A DNA stretch of 64,000 nt, from positions 94,507 to 158,506 of the forward strand of contig CANMWK010000015.1 in the NCBI GenBank assembly GCA_947501615.1, in the 5' to 3' direction. The notes under the pieces are model-generated. The model was given only the letters and a program-made list of their open reading frames with translations, searched no databases and was not told where the DNA came from. Shown piece by piece: positions 23,033 to 31,476 of the stretch. A program made the position numbers and the translations under genes. The number at the start of each line of letters is the position of its first letter. Position 1 is the stretch's first letter. Origin of the DNA: an uncultured Tenacibaculum sp. Lineage in GTDB: Bacteria > Bacteroidota > Bacteroidia > Flavobacteriales > Flavobacteriaceae.

Positions 23033-24379
23033 TTAAGATAATAAATCGTCGTCACCTGATGGTTCTGGACTTGGATCATTTGAGGGTTCATTTCCTTCTC
23101 CTGTAGGAGCAGATCCGTCTGCCTTATAATAATCTTCAAATATTTCTTTCATATCAATTCCGTAACGATCAGCAAAATTCTTTTGGATCTCAGAATCTTT
23201 CTCTCTAATTTCTTGTAATGCTTCGGCATATGAACTGTATACACCTTGCATAACTTTCTCATGAACTGGAATATTATCCATCATTTCCTGACGAGCCCTA
23301 GCACTAGCTGTATGCATAGCAGCTAAAGTTTCTCCAATATGCTCATCTGTTTTCACACCTAAATGCTCTAAAATAGCGGCAAATTCTTGATCAGTTCTAG
23401 CTTTTAAAGCTACAATATAACCATCATAGTATTTCAAACGCTCTTCAGTATCTGACTTTAATTTTGCTCTATGCGTTTGTAAATTACTACGTAACGATGT
23501 TAATACTTTAATTGTTAAATTATGCTTATGCACAAAACTATCTTTACTAGCTGCTAAAGTAGTATAAGCACTTTTTAAACCTTCTAATTCCTCAACTTTT
23601 TGCTCTAACGTAGTTACTTTACCTATAGCTTCAGAATACTCTGTAGATTGCTTATCTGCAATCTCTTCCAATTCTTGTCTGGCTTGCTTTAACAATGCAT
23701 ATTGCTCTTCTAGCTGCGCCTCTACCTCTTGCTTTTTCTCTAATGCTTTGGTATGATTCTTTGAAGCTTCTACAATAGCTGTTTGTAATTTCTCTTCAAC
23801 TTCTTTAATTTCTATTTCACGATTTTTTAAACGTGTAACTGCAGCTTGAGATTTGTATGATAATTCACTTAATAACGTTTGTACATCCGCACTTTCAATA
23901 CGTTCTTGAAACATTGCTTTTGCTTTATTATCTGCGCTACTACGAACTTTCTCAGCTTCTTTTAATTCTTGTTCAGCCTTTTTTATTTTACCTTTTCTTC
24001 CCCAAAGGTTATTCCACCAAGTGTCTGGTTTGTTTTGCGCGTCTTCTAATTCTATTTTTGCGCGTTCTAAAGCTTTCTGAGCATCATCAATGATTTTTTG
24101 CTCATCTGCATTCAACGAAGAAAATTTTTCAAAAATAATACCTACTTCATCCTGATAATCTGTTAAATCTTTGATTGCATCAAGTAAAGTAGTTCTATCT
24201 TTTTCGGCCATATTTACAACATCATCTAATGTTGCGTTCAGTATTTTTTGTCTACTTTGTGGATCCTCCTCTTGAGCTAGCTTAGATTTCATGGTATCTA
24301 TAGCTTTACCCCAGTTCACATCTACTTTTTCAGTTTTCTCATTAGAATTCGTTTCTAGTAAATCAAAATCATCAGACAT
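23033..24379 (-). CDS. Long coiled-coil protein, first gene of the AAA+ array
   Basis: From the ATG at 24379 (MSDDFDLLETNSNEK) the protein has about 448 residues; the open frame extends to a TTG at 24421 but the added 14 residues look untranslated. Most of the chain (about 65-440) is heptad-rich, Glu/Lys/Ala-rich coiled coil (EQELKEAEKVRSSADNKAKAM; EVEAQLEEQYALLKQARQELEEIADKQ). A Trp-rich break WWNNLWGRKGK near 120 may be a membrane-contact or hinge site. The tail PTGEGNEPSNDPSPEPSGDDDLLS is disordered and acidic. It may form a filament or scaffold for the AAA+ ATPase, like PspA/ESCRT-III-type partners of ATPases, but I see no sequence proof. Confidence 0.75.
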   Translation of the reverse strand: MSDDFDLLETNSNEKTEKVDVNWGKAIDTMKSKLAQEEDPQSRQKILNATLDDVVNMAEKDRTTLLDAIKDLTDYQDEVGIIFEKFSSLNADEQKIIDDAQKALERAKIELEDAQNKPDTWWNNLWGRKGKIKKAEQELKEAEKVRSSADNKAKAMFQERIESADVQTLLSELSYKSQAAVTRLKNREIEIKEVEEKLQTAIVEASKNHTKALEKKQEVEAQLEEQYALLKQARQELEEIADKQSTEYSEAIGKVTTLEQKVEELEGLKSAYTTLAASKDSFVHKHNLTIKVLTSLRSNLQTHRAKLKSDTEERLKYYDGYIVALKARTDQEFAAILEHLGVKTDEHIGETLAAMHTASARARQEMMDNIPVHEKVMQGVYSSYAEALQEIREKDSEIQKNFADRYGIDMKEIFEDYYKADGSAPTGEGNEPSNDPSPEPSGDDDLLS

Positions 24380-24434
24380 TTCGTGTAAGTTTTTTAGTTG
24401 TACAATTTTTAAAGTTAGCAATTTCGTTAAAAAA

Positions 24435-24454
24435 AATTATTTCAAGAAATAATT
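24435..24454 (-). terminator. Second terminator-like hairpin downstream of aceA
   Basis: AATTATTT (24435-24442) pairs perfectly with AAATAATT (24447-24454) around a 4-base loop. The A-run at 24430-24436 reads as a U-tract on the minus strand. It lies between aceA and the start of the coiled-coil gene, so it would insulate the array from glyoxylate-shunt transcription. Confidence 0.6.
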
Positions 24455-24513
24455 ATTCAACAATTATAAGTATCGTTTTTACTTAAAATGTTACAACAAC
24501 TCTATAAAAAAAG

Positions 24514-24543
24514 AAAAGCTACCTAAAAAATCAGGTAACTTTT
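24514..24543 (-). terminator. Terminator of aceBA
   Basis: The segments 24514-24524 and 24533-24543 form an 11-bp stem with one mismatch. The A-rich stretch at 24505-24517 provides the U-tract on the minus strand, 65 bases beyond the aceA stop. Confidence 0.65.
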
Positions 24544-24608
24544 CACTTCAAACTAGAAATTTATGTAAACAAACAACTAGCTAAAACCTACATTAGTTTC
24601 AGCATATT

Positions 24609-26237
24609 TTAAACATTTACTGAAGTTTCTTCTAAAACCGCTTCAGTACTTTTCGCTTCAAATTGATTTGAGGTATTCTTCTCTCCTCCTGCCTTTAATG
24701 CATTATCCCCAGAGAAGAATGTTTTATGATCGTCACCTAAATCAGAACCTGCCATTCTTTGGTGTTTCACACAAGAAACTCCTTTTCTAATTTCTTGTCG
24801 TTGTACACCTCTTACATATGCTAACATTCCTTCTTCACCAAAGTAACCTTCAGTTAAATCATTCATATGTAAAGCAGTGGTATGATATGTTGGCAATGTA
24901 ATTAAGTGGTGGAAAATTCCTGCTTCTCTAGCACCATCTTGTTGGAAAGTTCTAATTTTCTCATCTGCACGATTAGATAACTCAGTTCCATCATAAGCAA
25001 CATCCATTAGGTTTGCCCTATTATATGCAGATACATCTTCTCCAGCTTCAACCATAGCATCGTAAACTTGCGTACGGAAGTTTAATGTCCAGTTGAATGA
25101 AGGTGAATTGTTATACACTAATTTTGCATTTGGAATTACTTCTCTCACTCTATTTACCATTGCAGCAATTTGACCTACGTGTGGCGTTGGAGTTTCAATC
25201 CATAATAAATCTGCTCCATTTTGTAAACTTGTAACACAATCTAAAACAACTCTATCAATATTTGTTCCTTCTCTGAACTTATACAATCCGTTTGCTAAAC
25301 GCACTGGACGCACTAATTTCCCATCTCTTTTTAATAATACTTCGTTGTTAGAAACCTCATCGATAGAAACTTCTTCACACTCAACAAAATCTAAATATTG
25401 AGAAGCTAAATCTCCTGGCTCTTGACTTACTGGTAATTTTTGAGTTAAACCAGCTCCTTCAGAATCTGTTCTCGCTACAATAACTCCATCATCAACTCCT
25501 AATTCTAAAAACGCATAACGAACAGCATTTAATTTTGCTACGAAATCTTCGTGTGGTACAGTTACTTTTCCATCTTGGTGACCACATTGTTTTGCATCAG
25601 AAACCTGATTTTCAATTTGAATAGCACATGCTCCAGCTTGAATCATTTTCTTAGCTAATAAATAAGTAGCTTCTTCGTTTCCGAAACCTGCATCAATATC
25701 AGCAATAATTGGCACTACATGAGTTTCAAAATTATCGATTTGATCTTGTACATCTTCTCCAGCTTCTAACCTTCTGAATAAATCATTTAATTCTATAGCA
25801 TCTGCCTGACGTAAGAAATCATAAATCTCTTCGATTAATCCAGGCACAGCTGTTTTTTCATGCATTGATTGATCAGGTAACGGTCCGAATTCAGAACGTA
25901 ACGCAGCTACCATCCAACCAGATAAGTATAAATATCTTTTACTAGTAGTTTTGTAATGTTTCTTTACTGAGATCATTTTTTGCTGAGCTACAAATCCATG
26001 CCAGCATCCTAATGATTGTGTGTAATTAGCAGGATCAGCATCATAAGCACCCATATCTTCTCTCATGATAGAAGCGGTATACTTGGCAATATCTAAACCA
26101 GTTTTAAAACGATTTTGAGTTGCCATTCTTGCTGCATTTTCAGGACTAATAGCACTCCATGAATTCCCGAATTTTTCCTTTAAAGTTCTTACAGTTTCTA
26201 AAGCTGAACTATAACTTCCTTGTGCTAAATTTTTCAT
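24609..26237 (-). CDS. aceA: Isocitrate lyase
   Basis: Isocitrate lyase splits isocitrate into succinate and glyoxylate, the first step of the glyoxylate shunt. The 542-residue protein is of the longer class (E. coli AceA has 434). The catalytic signature is present as KQCGH (216-220) with catalytic Cys218, next to QIENQVSDA. The metal-binding PIIADIDAGFG (about 176-186) and WIETPTP (about 350) are intact. It lies downstream of malate synthase on the same strand with a 91-base spacer holding a hairpin, so the pair probably forms an aceBA operon under the divergent ScfR-like regulator. Confidence 0.95.
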   Translation of the reverse strand: MKNLAQGSYSSALETVRTLKEKFGNSWSAISPENAARMATQNRFKTGLDIAKYTASIMREDMGAYDADPANYTQSLGCWHGFVAQQKMISVKKHYKTTSKRYLYLSGWMVAALRSEFGPLPDQSMHEKTAVPGLIEEIYDFLRQADAIELNDLFRRLEAGEDVQDQIDNFETHVVPIIADIDAGFGNEEATYLLAKKMIQAGACAIQIENQVSDAKQCGHQDGKVTVPHEDFVAKLNAVRYAFLELGVDDGVIVARTDSEGAGLTQKLPVSQEPGDLASQYLDFVECEEVSIDEVSNNEVLLKRDGKLVRPVRLANGLYKFREGTNIDRVVLDCVTSLQNGADLLWIETPTPHVGQIAAMVNRVREVIPNAKLVYNNSPSFNWTLNFRTQVYDAMVEAGEDVSAYNRANLMDVAYDGTELSNRADEKIRTFQQDGAREAGIFHHLITLPTYHTTALHMNDLTEGYFGEEGMLAYVRGVQRQEIRKGVSCVKHQRMAGSDLGDDHKTFFSGDNALKAGGEKNTSNQFEAKSTEAVLEETSVNV

Positions 26238-26281
26238 AATATTGTATTTCGCTATTGAGTTATTTAATTTATTAATGACTC

Positions 26282-26318
26282 GCCCTTTAAATGTTGCCGC
26301 ATTTTTAGGGCTTTTTTT
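26282..26318. promoter_or_regulatory. Hairpin in the aceB-aceA spacer
   Basis: GCCCT...AGGGC encloses AAATG...CATTT, making an interrupted stem of about 10 bp. On the plus strand it is followed by nine T residues, which would terminate antisense transcription. On the minus (coding) strand an A-run precedes it, so it is more likely an RNA-processing or stability element between aceB and aceA than a terminator of aceB. Confidence 0.45.
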
Positions 26319-26328
26319 TTATTTTTAA

Positions 26329-27924
26329 TTATATGTACTGGTACGCTGGTAAGGTTAAAAACTCTTCAAAGTCTTCAGATAACACTAGGTCATCAAACAA
26401 TTGAATCGCTAATTCAAATCTTCTAGAAGTAAAAGCCGCTTCACCAACTAATTCTTTAATTTTTTCTATTTCTTGAGCTTTAAACTCATTGTACATTTCT
26501 ATATCGAAAGCTCTTTCATCTTCTAATCGAACTCCTTTGTGTAACCATTGCCAGATTTGTGTTCTTGAAATCTCTGCCGTTGCTGCATCTTCCATTAAAT
26601 TATATAATGCTGCTGCTCCATTTCCTGACAACCAACTTTCGATATACAAAATACCCACATTAATATTCTCTCGAATTCCTTTTTCAGTTACAGTTCCCGT
26701 TGGTAATTCCACTAACTCTTCTTCTGTAACTACTAAATCTTCACGCTTGTTATCAATTTGATTTAGAGTTGGCATGTGCTCATTAAAAACATCCATAGCT
26801 ACTTTTACTAAAGCTGGATGCGCAACCCAAGTTCCGTCGTGACCATTTTTCACTTCCTGAAGTTTGTCTCGTTCTACTTTTGCATAAGCAGCATTGTTTG
26901 CTTCCTCATTATTTTTAACAGGAATTTGTGCTGCCATTCCTCCCATTGCATGAACTCTTCTTACGTGACAACGTTGCACTACGCGTTGAGAATATGCTTT
27001 CATAAATGGCGAGCTCATTGTTACTTGAGCACGTTCTGGAACCAAAAACCCTTCATGATTTCTGAACTTCTTTATATAAGAGAAGATATAATCCCATCGG
27101 CCACAATTAAGGCCCGCCATATGATCTTTTAATTCGTATATAATTTCATCTAATTGAAAACTTGCTGTAATTGTTTCAACAAGAACTGTAGCTTTGATAG
27201 TATCTTGAGCAATACCTAAATAATCTTGTGCAAAAACAAACACCTCATTCCACCAACGCGCTTCTAAATAATGCTCTAATTTTGGTAAATAAAAATAGGT
27301 TGCCGAACCTTGCTCTTGTAATACTTTTATATTATGAAAGAAATACAATCCGAAATCTACTAAAGAACCCGACATTTCTTCTCCATCAATCACAAAATGT
27401 CTTTCATTTAAATGCAACCCTCTTGGCCTTACTAATAAAATAGCTGTTTCGTTATTTAAAGAATAGCTTTTATTTTTCGCCTCGTTGTAGAACGAAATCG
27501 TTTTCGTATTCGCATCAAACAAATTTTGCTGACCACTTAACATATTTTCAATAGTAGGAGAACTACTATCTTCAAAATCTGCCATAAAAGTTTTAGCACC
27601 AGAGTTTAAAGCGTTAATCACCATTTTTCTATCAACCGGACCTGTAATCTCTACTCTCCTATCTAATAAGTCTTGCGGTAAAGGCTTACAAACCCAATCT
27701 GAATTTCGTATTGAAGCTGTTTCTTCTGGAAACGAAGGAAAGTTTCCTTCATCAAAAAACGCCTGCATCTTGACTCTTTCCTTTAGCAACTCCAATCTTT
27801 TAGCATTAAACCTATTGTGTAACTCAACTAAAAAAACTTTAGCTTCTGGAGTTAAAATTGATTGATAAGATTGTTCTTCAAACCCTTTGAATTGAATCTC
27901 ATTTAACATTGCTTTTGTTTCCAT
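26329..27924 (-). CDS. aceB: Malate synthase A
   Basis: Malate synthase condenses glyoxylate with acetyl-CoA to malate, the second step of the glyoxylate shunt. From the ATG at 27924 (METKAMLNEIQFKGFE) it has 531 residues, the normal length for the A isoform; the frame is open to a TTG at 27954 but the extra 10 residues are unlikely. Family motifs include GAKTFMADFEDSSSPT, LLVRPRGLHL, HAMGGMAAQIP, GTWVAHPAL and GNGAAALYNLMEDAATAEISR. It is first in the likely aceBA operon. Upstream, TTG-20 bases-TATTATTG approximates a Bacteroidota promoter whose -33 part overlaps the operator palindrome. Confidence 0.95.
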   Translation of the reverse strand: METKAMLNEIQFKGFEEQSYQSILTPEAKVFLVELHNRFNAKRLELLKERVKMQAFFDEGNFPSFPEETASIRNSDWVCKPLPQDLLDRRVEITGPVDRKMVINALNSGAKTFMADFEDSSSPTIENMLSGQQNLFDANTKTISFYNEAKNKSYSLNNETAILLVRPRGLHLNERHFVIDGEEMSGSLVDFGLYFFHNIKVLQEQGSATYFYLPKLEHYLEARWWNEVFVFAQDYLGIAQDTIKATVLVETITASFQLDEIIYELKDHMAGLNCGRWDYIFSYIKKFRNHEGFLVPERAQVTMSSPFMKAYSQRVVQRCHVRRVHAMGGMAAQIPVKNNEEANNAAYAKVERDKLQEVKNGHDGTWVAHPALVKVAMDVFNEHMPTLNQIDNKREDLVVTEEELVELPTGTVTEKGIRENINVGILYIESWLSGNGAAALYNLMEDAATAEISRTQIWQWLHKGVRLEDERAFDIEMYNEFKAQEIEKIKELVGEAAFTSRRFELAIQLFDDLVLSEDFEEFLTLPAYQYI

Positions 27925-27978
27925 TTTTCTTCTTTTTAAAAAACTACTCTGCAATAATATAAAATATTTTCGGTCTCC

Positions 27979-28032
27979 ACAAGCGAACGTTCGCTAAATT
28001 TTAAAAAAATATAATTTTTATACGTTCGCTTA
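27979..28032. promoter_or_regulatory. Probable operator for the ScfR-like regulator
   Basis: AGCGAACGTTCGCT (27982-27995) is a perfect 14-bp palindrome. A half-site ACGTTCGCTTAA recurs at 28022-28033. GC-rich words like these are rare in this DNA, which marks them as selected. The palindrome touches the -33 TTG (27980-27982 on the minus strand) of the aceB promoter, and the half-site abuts TATTTTTG (28039-28046) ahead of the regulator gene. Together they suggest control of aceBA and autoregulation by the protein encoded at 28052. Confidence 0.7.
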
Positions 28033-28051
28033 ATTCTTTATTTTTGATTTT

Positions 28052-29536
28052 ATGATCATAGAAGACGAATATATTCGCCTAATTTTTGGGCTTAAACTGA
28101 AACAAATACGTACTGAGAAAAACCTTTCTTTATTTGGCTTAGCTAAACTTACAGGTTTATCTAAATCGTATTTAAATGAAATAGAAAAAGGAAAAAAATA
28201 TCCTAAGACAGATAAAATTGCAATTCTTTCAGATTGCTTAGAAGTTCCTTATGATCATTTGGTTTCTTTAAAGCTAGATAAAAACCTGGCTCCTATTGGA
28301 GAAATCTTACAATCTAAAATTCTAAAGGAAATTCCATTAGATTTATTCGGAATTAAAGAAAACAACTTAATAGATATTGTAGCTAATGCTCCTGCTAAAG
28401 TGAATGCTTTTATTAGTACAATTATCAAAATATCTCAGAATTATAATCTAACTCGAGAAAGTTTCTTTTTAGCATCTTTACGTTCTTACCAAGAAGCACA
28501 CAATAATTATTTTGAAGATATTGAAGATAATGTTGAGAAATTTGCAAAGTCATATCATATCGATTTAACTAAAGAAATTACTTCAGCAGATTTAGAGGAA
28601 ATACTAAAAGAAGAGTTCAATTACAAAATAGATACTGAAGAATTATCTAAGCACAAAAACTTAACTGATTTACGAAACATATACATTCCTAAAAAGAACA
28701 CATTGCTATTGACTAGTGAAATTTCTGAAGCACAACGAACTTTTATACTTGCCAAAGAAATTGCTTACAACTTTTTAAAAATAGAAGATCGTTTGTATAC
28801 CTTCCCTTGGATAAAATTTGAAAGTTTCGATCAGGTATTACATAATTTTATTGCTTCTTATTTTGCTGGTGCTTTGATTATTCCAAAGAAAAAACTAATT
28901 CAACAATTAAAAGAATTATTCGACAAAGAAGATTGGAATCCGTTACGTTTACATAAAATCATTAAAAGCTATAATTGTTCTGATGAAACTTTTTATCAGC
29001 GTTTAACCAACATATTACCTAAAGCTTTTAGTATTAAAAACTTATTCTTTTTACGATTTACTTATAAAAAAGATGCTCCAAAATATCGTTTAAGTAAAGA
29101 ATTACACATAACACAGCAGCAATCGCCACATGCCAATAGAAATCAAGAGCATTACTGCAGAAGATGGGTTTCGTTAAAAACGATTCAAAAATTTATTGCT
29201 TCCGATGAACAGAAATCAGCATCAGGAATTCAAATTTCTTCATATCAAGATGACGAAAATGAATATTTAGTTTTATCTGCCGCTAACAAAGACCCTTTCA
29301 AAAAAGACATCTATAGAAGTATCAGTATCGGTATGCTTCTATCTCCACATTTAAAAAGAAAAGTAAACTTTTTAAAGGAAGACACTTTTGAAAAACAATT
29401 GGTTGGTGTTACTTGTGAATCATGTGCTGTGAAAGATTGCACTGATCGTGTTGCTGAACCTTTAATTTTAGACCGTAGAGCTCGTTATAAAGAAATAGAG
29501 AATTCTGTGAAAAATATTATTGATTCTTACAATTAA
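28052..29536 (+). CDS. XRE regulator of the ScfR/RamB type
   Basis: This 494-residue protein has an N-terminal XRE helix-turn-helix (about 10-70, LAKLTGLSKSYLNEIEKGKKYP). A middle IrrE/ImmA-like region follows (about 180-320), then a C-terminal region with CESC-x4-C cysteines (455, 458, 463) as in the short-chain fatty-acid regulators ScfR/RamB/MceR. The zinc-peptidase HExxH of IrrE is replaced by KEIAY (235-239), so that domain should be a sensor rather than a protease. Relatives control acetate, propionate and glyoxylate genes, matching the divergent aceBA. TATTTTTG lies only 5 bases before the ATG, so a leaderless transcript is possible. Confidence 0.88.
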   Translation: MIIEDEYIRLIFGLKLKQIRTEKNLSLFGLAKLTGLSKSYLNEIEKGKKYPKTDKIAILSDCLEVPYDHLVSLKLDKNLAPIGEILQSKILKEIPLDLFGIKENNLIDIVANAPAKVNAFISTIIKISQNYNLTRESFFLASLRSYQEAHNNYFEDIEDNVEKFAKSYHIDLTKEITSADLEEILKEEFNYKIDTEELSKHKNLTDLRNIYIPKKNTLLLTSEISEAQRTFILAKEIAYNFLKIEDRLYTFPWIKFESFDQVLHNFIASYFAGALIIPKKKLIQQLKELFDKEDWNPLRLHKIIKSYNCSDETFYQRLTNILPKAFSIKNLFFLRFTYKKDAPKYRLSKELHITQQQSPHANRNQEHYCRRWVSLKTIQKFIASDEQKSASGIQISSYQDDENEYLVLSAANKDPFKKDIYRSISIGMLLSPHLKRKVNFLKEDTFEKQLVGVTCESCAVKDCTDRVAEPLILDRRARYKEIENSVKNIIDSYN

Positions 29537-29548
29537 TTTACTTCAGAA

Positions 29549-30004
29549 ATGGAAAAAGAAAACTTGTGTCGAATTGCAGATGCTGCAAATACATACAATA
29601 CCGCATTAAGCATTATTAAAGCCAAAGGATATAAGATTTTTATATTTCCAGATTCAAGAGAAGATTATTTAGGTAATTTCTGGGTGATTCGTAAAAACAA
29701 ACAATTTATAGGGGCTGATCCATTACGATTACTTGGAGTCATATCTATTTGGGAAAGCACAGGTGATGATTGGCAAATGAAAGATTTCCCTGATGAAGAC
29801 TTGTTTGATAAAACTTGCTCTAGAGCATTTCCTGATACTCTTGAAGATTTAAACAAGCTAAGCTCTATAGATTTTCAAAATCTAATTTCCGATTATCAGT
29901 TATTCTTTGACTGCTTACCTATTAAAATTGAAATTTCTCCTAAAACTACAAGAAAAGAGATATTTGAAATATTAAACACTTTTTATAAAGATGAAAAATA
30001 TTAA
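29549..30004 (+). CDS. Hypothetical protein (151 aa)
   Basis: A cytoplasmic 151-residue protein without recognised domain, starting MEKENLCRIADAANTYNTALSIIKAKGYKIFIFPDSRED and continuing with FWVIRKNKQFIGADPLRLLGVISIWESTGDDW. It begins 12 bases after the ScfR-like regulator, so it may be co-transcribed. The compact alpha/beta look (a helix, then FIFPD strand, IGADPLRLLGVISIW) suggests a small immunity- or sensor-like fold, but I cannot assign a function. Confidence 0.65.
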   Translation: MEKENLCRIADAANTYNTALSIIKAKGYKIFIFPDSREDYLGNFWVIRKNKQFIGADPLRLLGVISIWESTGDDWQMKDFPDEDLFDKTCSRAFPDTLEDLNKLSSIDFQNLISDYQLFFDCLPIKIEISPKTTRKEIFEILNTFYKDEKY

Positions 30005-30074
30005 CATCGCCTTTACTTGTTTTGCCTTAGTAAATAAGAATTTCACAAAGGGTAATTAACACGAAATAATTTTA

Positions 30075-30410
30075 TTACTGAACATTAAATGTAATTCGTA
30101 ATGCATATTTAATGTTCAAAGATTTATTTCTGTTAACCGCAGGTTTCATCAAAGGTAATTTTTTAATAATCCACTCTCCTTCTTTCTTTAATCTTGGATG
30201 TGGAGCTTTAACTGAAATAATCTTGGCTTTACCTTGCTTATCAATTTCAAATACTGTAAATATTCGTTTTCTACCTGAAGCCATGCCAATCTCATTTGCG
30301 ATTTCTGCATCAAAATACCTTCGAATATGCTTATTGATTTTCTTTTGAAAACACCTTTTATACTGTTCCACACCTACAATTTCGCAACCTGGATAAATTA
30401 AAAATTTAGT
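30075..30410 (-). pseudogene. Truncated copy of TonB-C-like lipoprotein gene
   Basis: About 320 bases (30078-30396) duplicate the 3' part of the gene at 31477-32199. The 97-residue overlap (EQYKRCFQKKINKHIRR to KYALPITFNVQ) differs at only 7 residues, including Arg to Trp and Pro to Arg changes. The fragment lacks the lipoprotein signal and the N-terminal half. The frame runs on upstream through FLIYPGCEIVG to a stop near 30440 without an ATG; only a GTG at 30371 could start it. I call it a decayed duplicate, though a short protein from GTG cannot be excluded. Confidence 0.75.
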
Positions 30411-30482
30411 AGCGTTTTTAAATACGTATAAACCTTTTGCTTATTAACTATATTTTATAGTATACTTTGTTGTGTGTTCATT

Positions 30483-31151
30483 TTATTTCAAGTATTTCTG
30501 ATACCAATTAAAAAATTCATCTTCTGAATTTTCATCATCCATTGTGGCTGGATATTTTACAACTTCTAATCCGATATCAGGTATTTTTACTTTAAAAGTC
30601 TTCTTAACCCATTCTTGAAACTCTATGTTTGGTTTAACAATAAATTCATCATCATTTTCATTAGGTGGATAAGGAAAATTTTCATCCCAACATATTTCGT
30701 CATATCCGATTGCTAAAAGACGAAAAAAATCAGTCATGTTATCTGCTAAAACGCAAGCTAAAACTGAACCAGAGCCCGATCCCATATGGACAACTTTTAA
30801 TTCATTATTATCATTTAACCACAAAGCACATTGAGAGCCTTCTGCGCCACTCTGTGCAAAAACACATAACCTTGATTTTAATTCTTCGTTATCTTCTCCT
30901 CCAAACCAATACTTTAAGTTTTCTGTTCCTCCTGCAGCAAACTCAATTTGAGTTCCTCCATTACGTTCAGTTTCTGTCCAACTTTCTTTTAACTCTTTTT
31001 CTGGATAGAGAAAACCTATTCTATCTCCATTTTCATTATCAACAAATAGATTATTATCTTCAATCCATTGATATAAAAGTTTCAACCCCTTCGGAACTAT
31101 CATTTGTTTTGGAAGAACACGTTGTAATTGATTGATTAATTTGTTTTTCAT
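30483..31151 (-). CDS. SMI1/KNR4 (SUKH)-like protein
   Basis: This 222-residue cytoplasmic protein has a SUKH-like pattern: a start helix KLLYQWIEDNNLF, then VFAQSGAEGSQCALWLND, KVVHMGSGSGSVLACVLADNMTDFFRLLAIGYDEICWDENFPYPP and a C-terminal WVKKTFKVKIPD. SUKH proteins often act as immunity proteins against nuclease or deaminase toxins, but many are orphan. No toxin gene is visible here. The gene is flanked by the two copies of the TonB-C-like segment, so recombination between them would delete it. Fold assignment is moderate; the immunity role is inference. Confidence 0.65.
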   Translation of the reverse strand: MKNKLINQLQRVLPKQMIVPKGLKLLYQWIEDNNLFVDNENGDRIGFLYPEKELKESWTETERNGGTQIEFAAGGTENLKYWFGGEDNEELKSRLCVFAQSGAEGSQCALWLNDNNELKVVHMGSGSGSVLACVLADNMTDFFRLLAIGYDEICWDENFPYPPNENDDEFIVKPNIEFQEWVKKTFKVKIPDIGLEVVKYPATMDDENSEDEFFNWYQKYLK

Positions 31152-31476
31152 CTTGATTGATCTAATAGTGTAAACGTAGCGTATATAAAGACACTATATT
31201 TTTCGGATTAACCCAAAACCTAATTTTTATATTTTGTTCTTAACTTATCATTTTTTTTCATATTAATAGCAACTAGGGGTAATAACAATTTTATAAATCT
31301 CATATCTGCAATTGTTTGTAACTAAAAAAAGCTTTCGAATAATTTAAAATTACAAAAAATATTATTCAATACTTTTTCAAAGAAATATCTACAATTTTAA
31401 AATTAAATTAAACACATCATAGACACTAACTGATATAAATAAAAAGTATAATGATGTTAGATAGTAGCACTTTGTT
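31152..31476. other. Intergenic stretch, no gene seen
   Basis: This 325-base AT-rich spacer lies between the SUKH-like gene and the TonB-C-like lipoprotein gene, both on the minus strand. It must hold the promoter of the SUKH-like gene. I find no open frame worth calling, no strong hairpin and no repeat. Confidence 0.5.

Noticed and set aside
11201..24379. The AAA+ array as a known anti-phage system
   Set aside because: No nuclease, deaminase, NADase, toxin or reverse transcriptase motifs are visible in the proteins, so no defence label is justified; a membrane-remodelling role is at best an inference.
23033..24379. The coiled-coil protein as PspA/Vipp1 or TelA
   Set aside because: It is much longer than PspA and I cannot find the PspA or TelA signature by eye; heptad similarity alone is not evidence.
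30188..30373. A minus-strand frame overlapping the truncated TonB-C-like copy
   Set aside because: It is the same DNA read in another frame; the other frame matches the full-length gene at 31477-32199.
30664..31135. A 156-codon plus-strand frame opposite the SUKH-like gene
   Set aside because: Leu/His-rich antisense shadow; the minus-strand product has ordered SUKH-like motifs.
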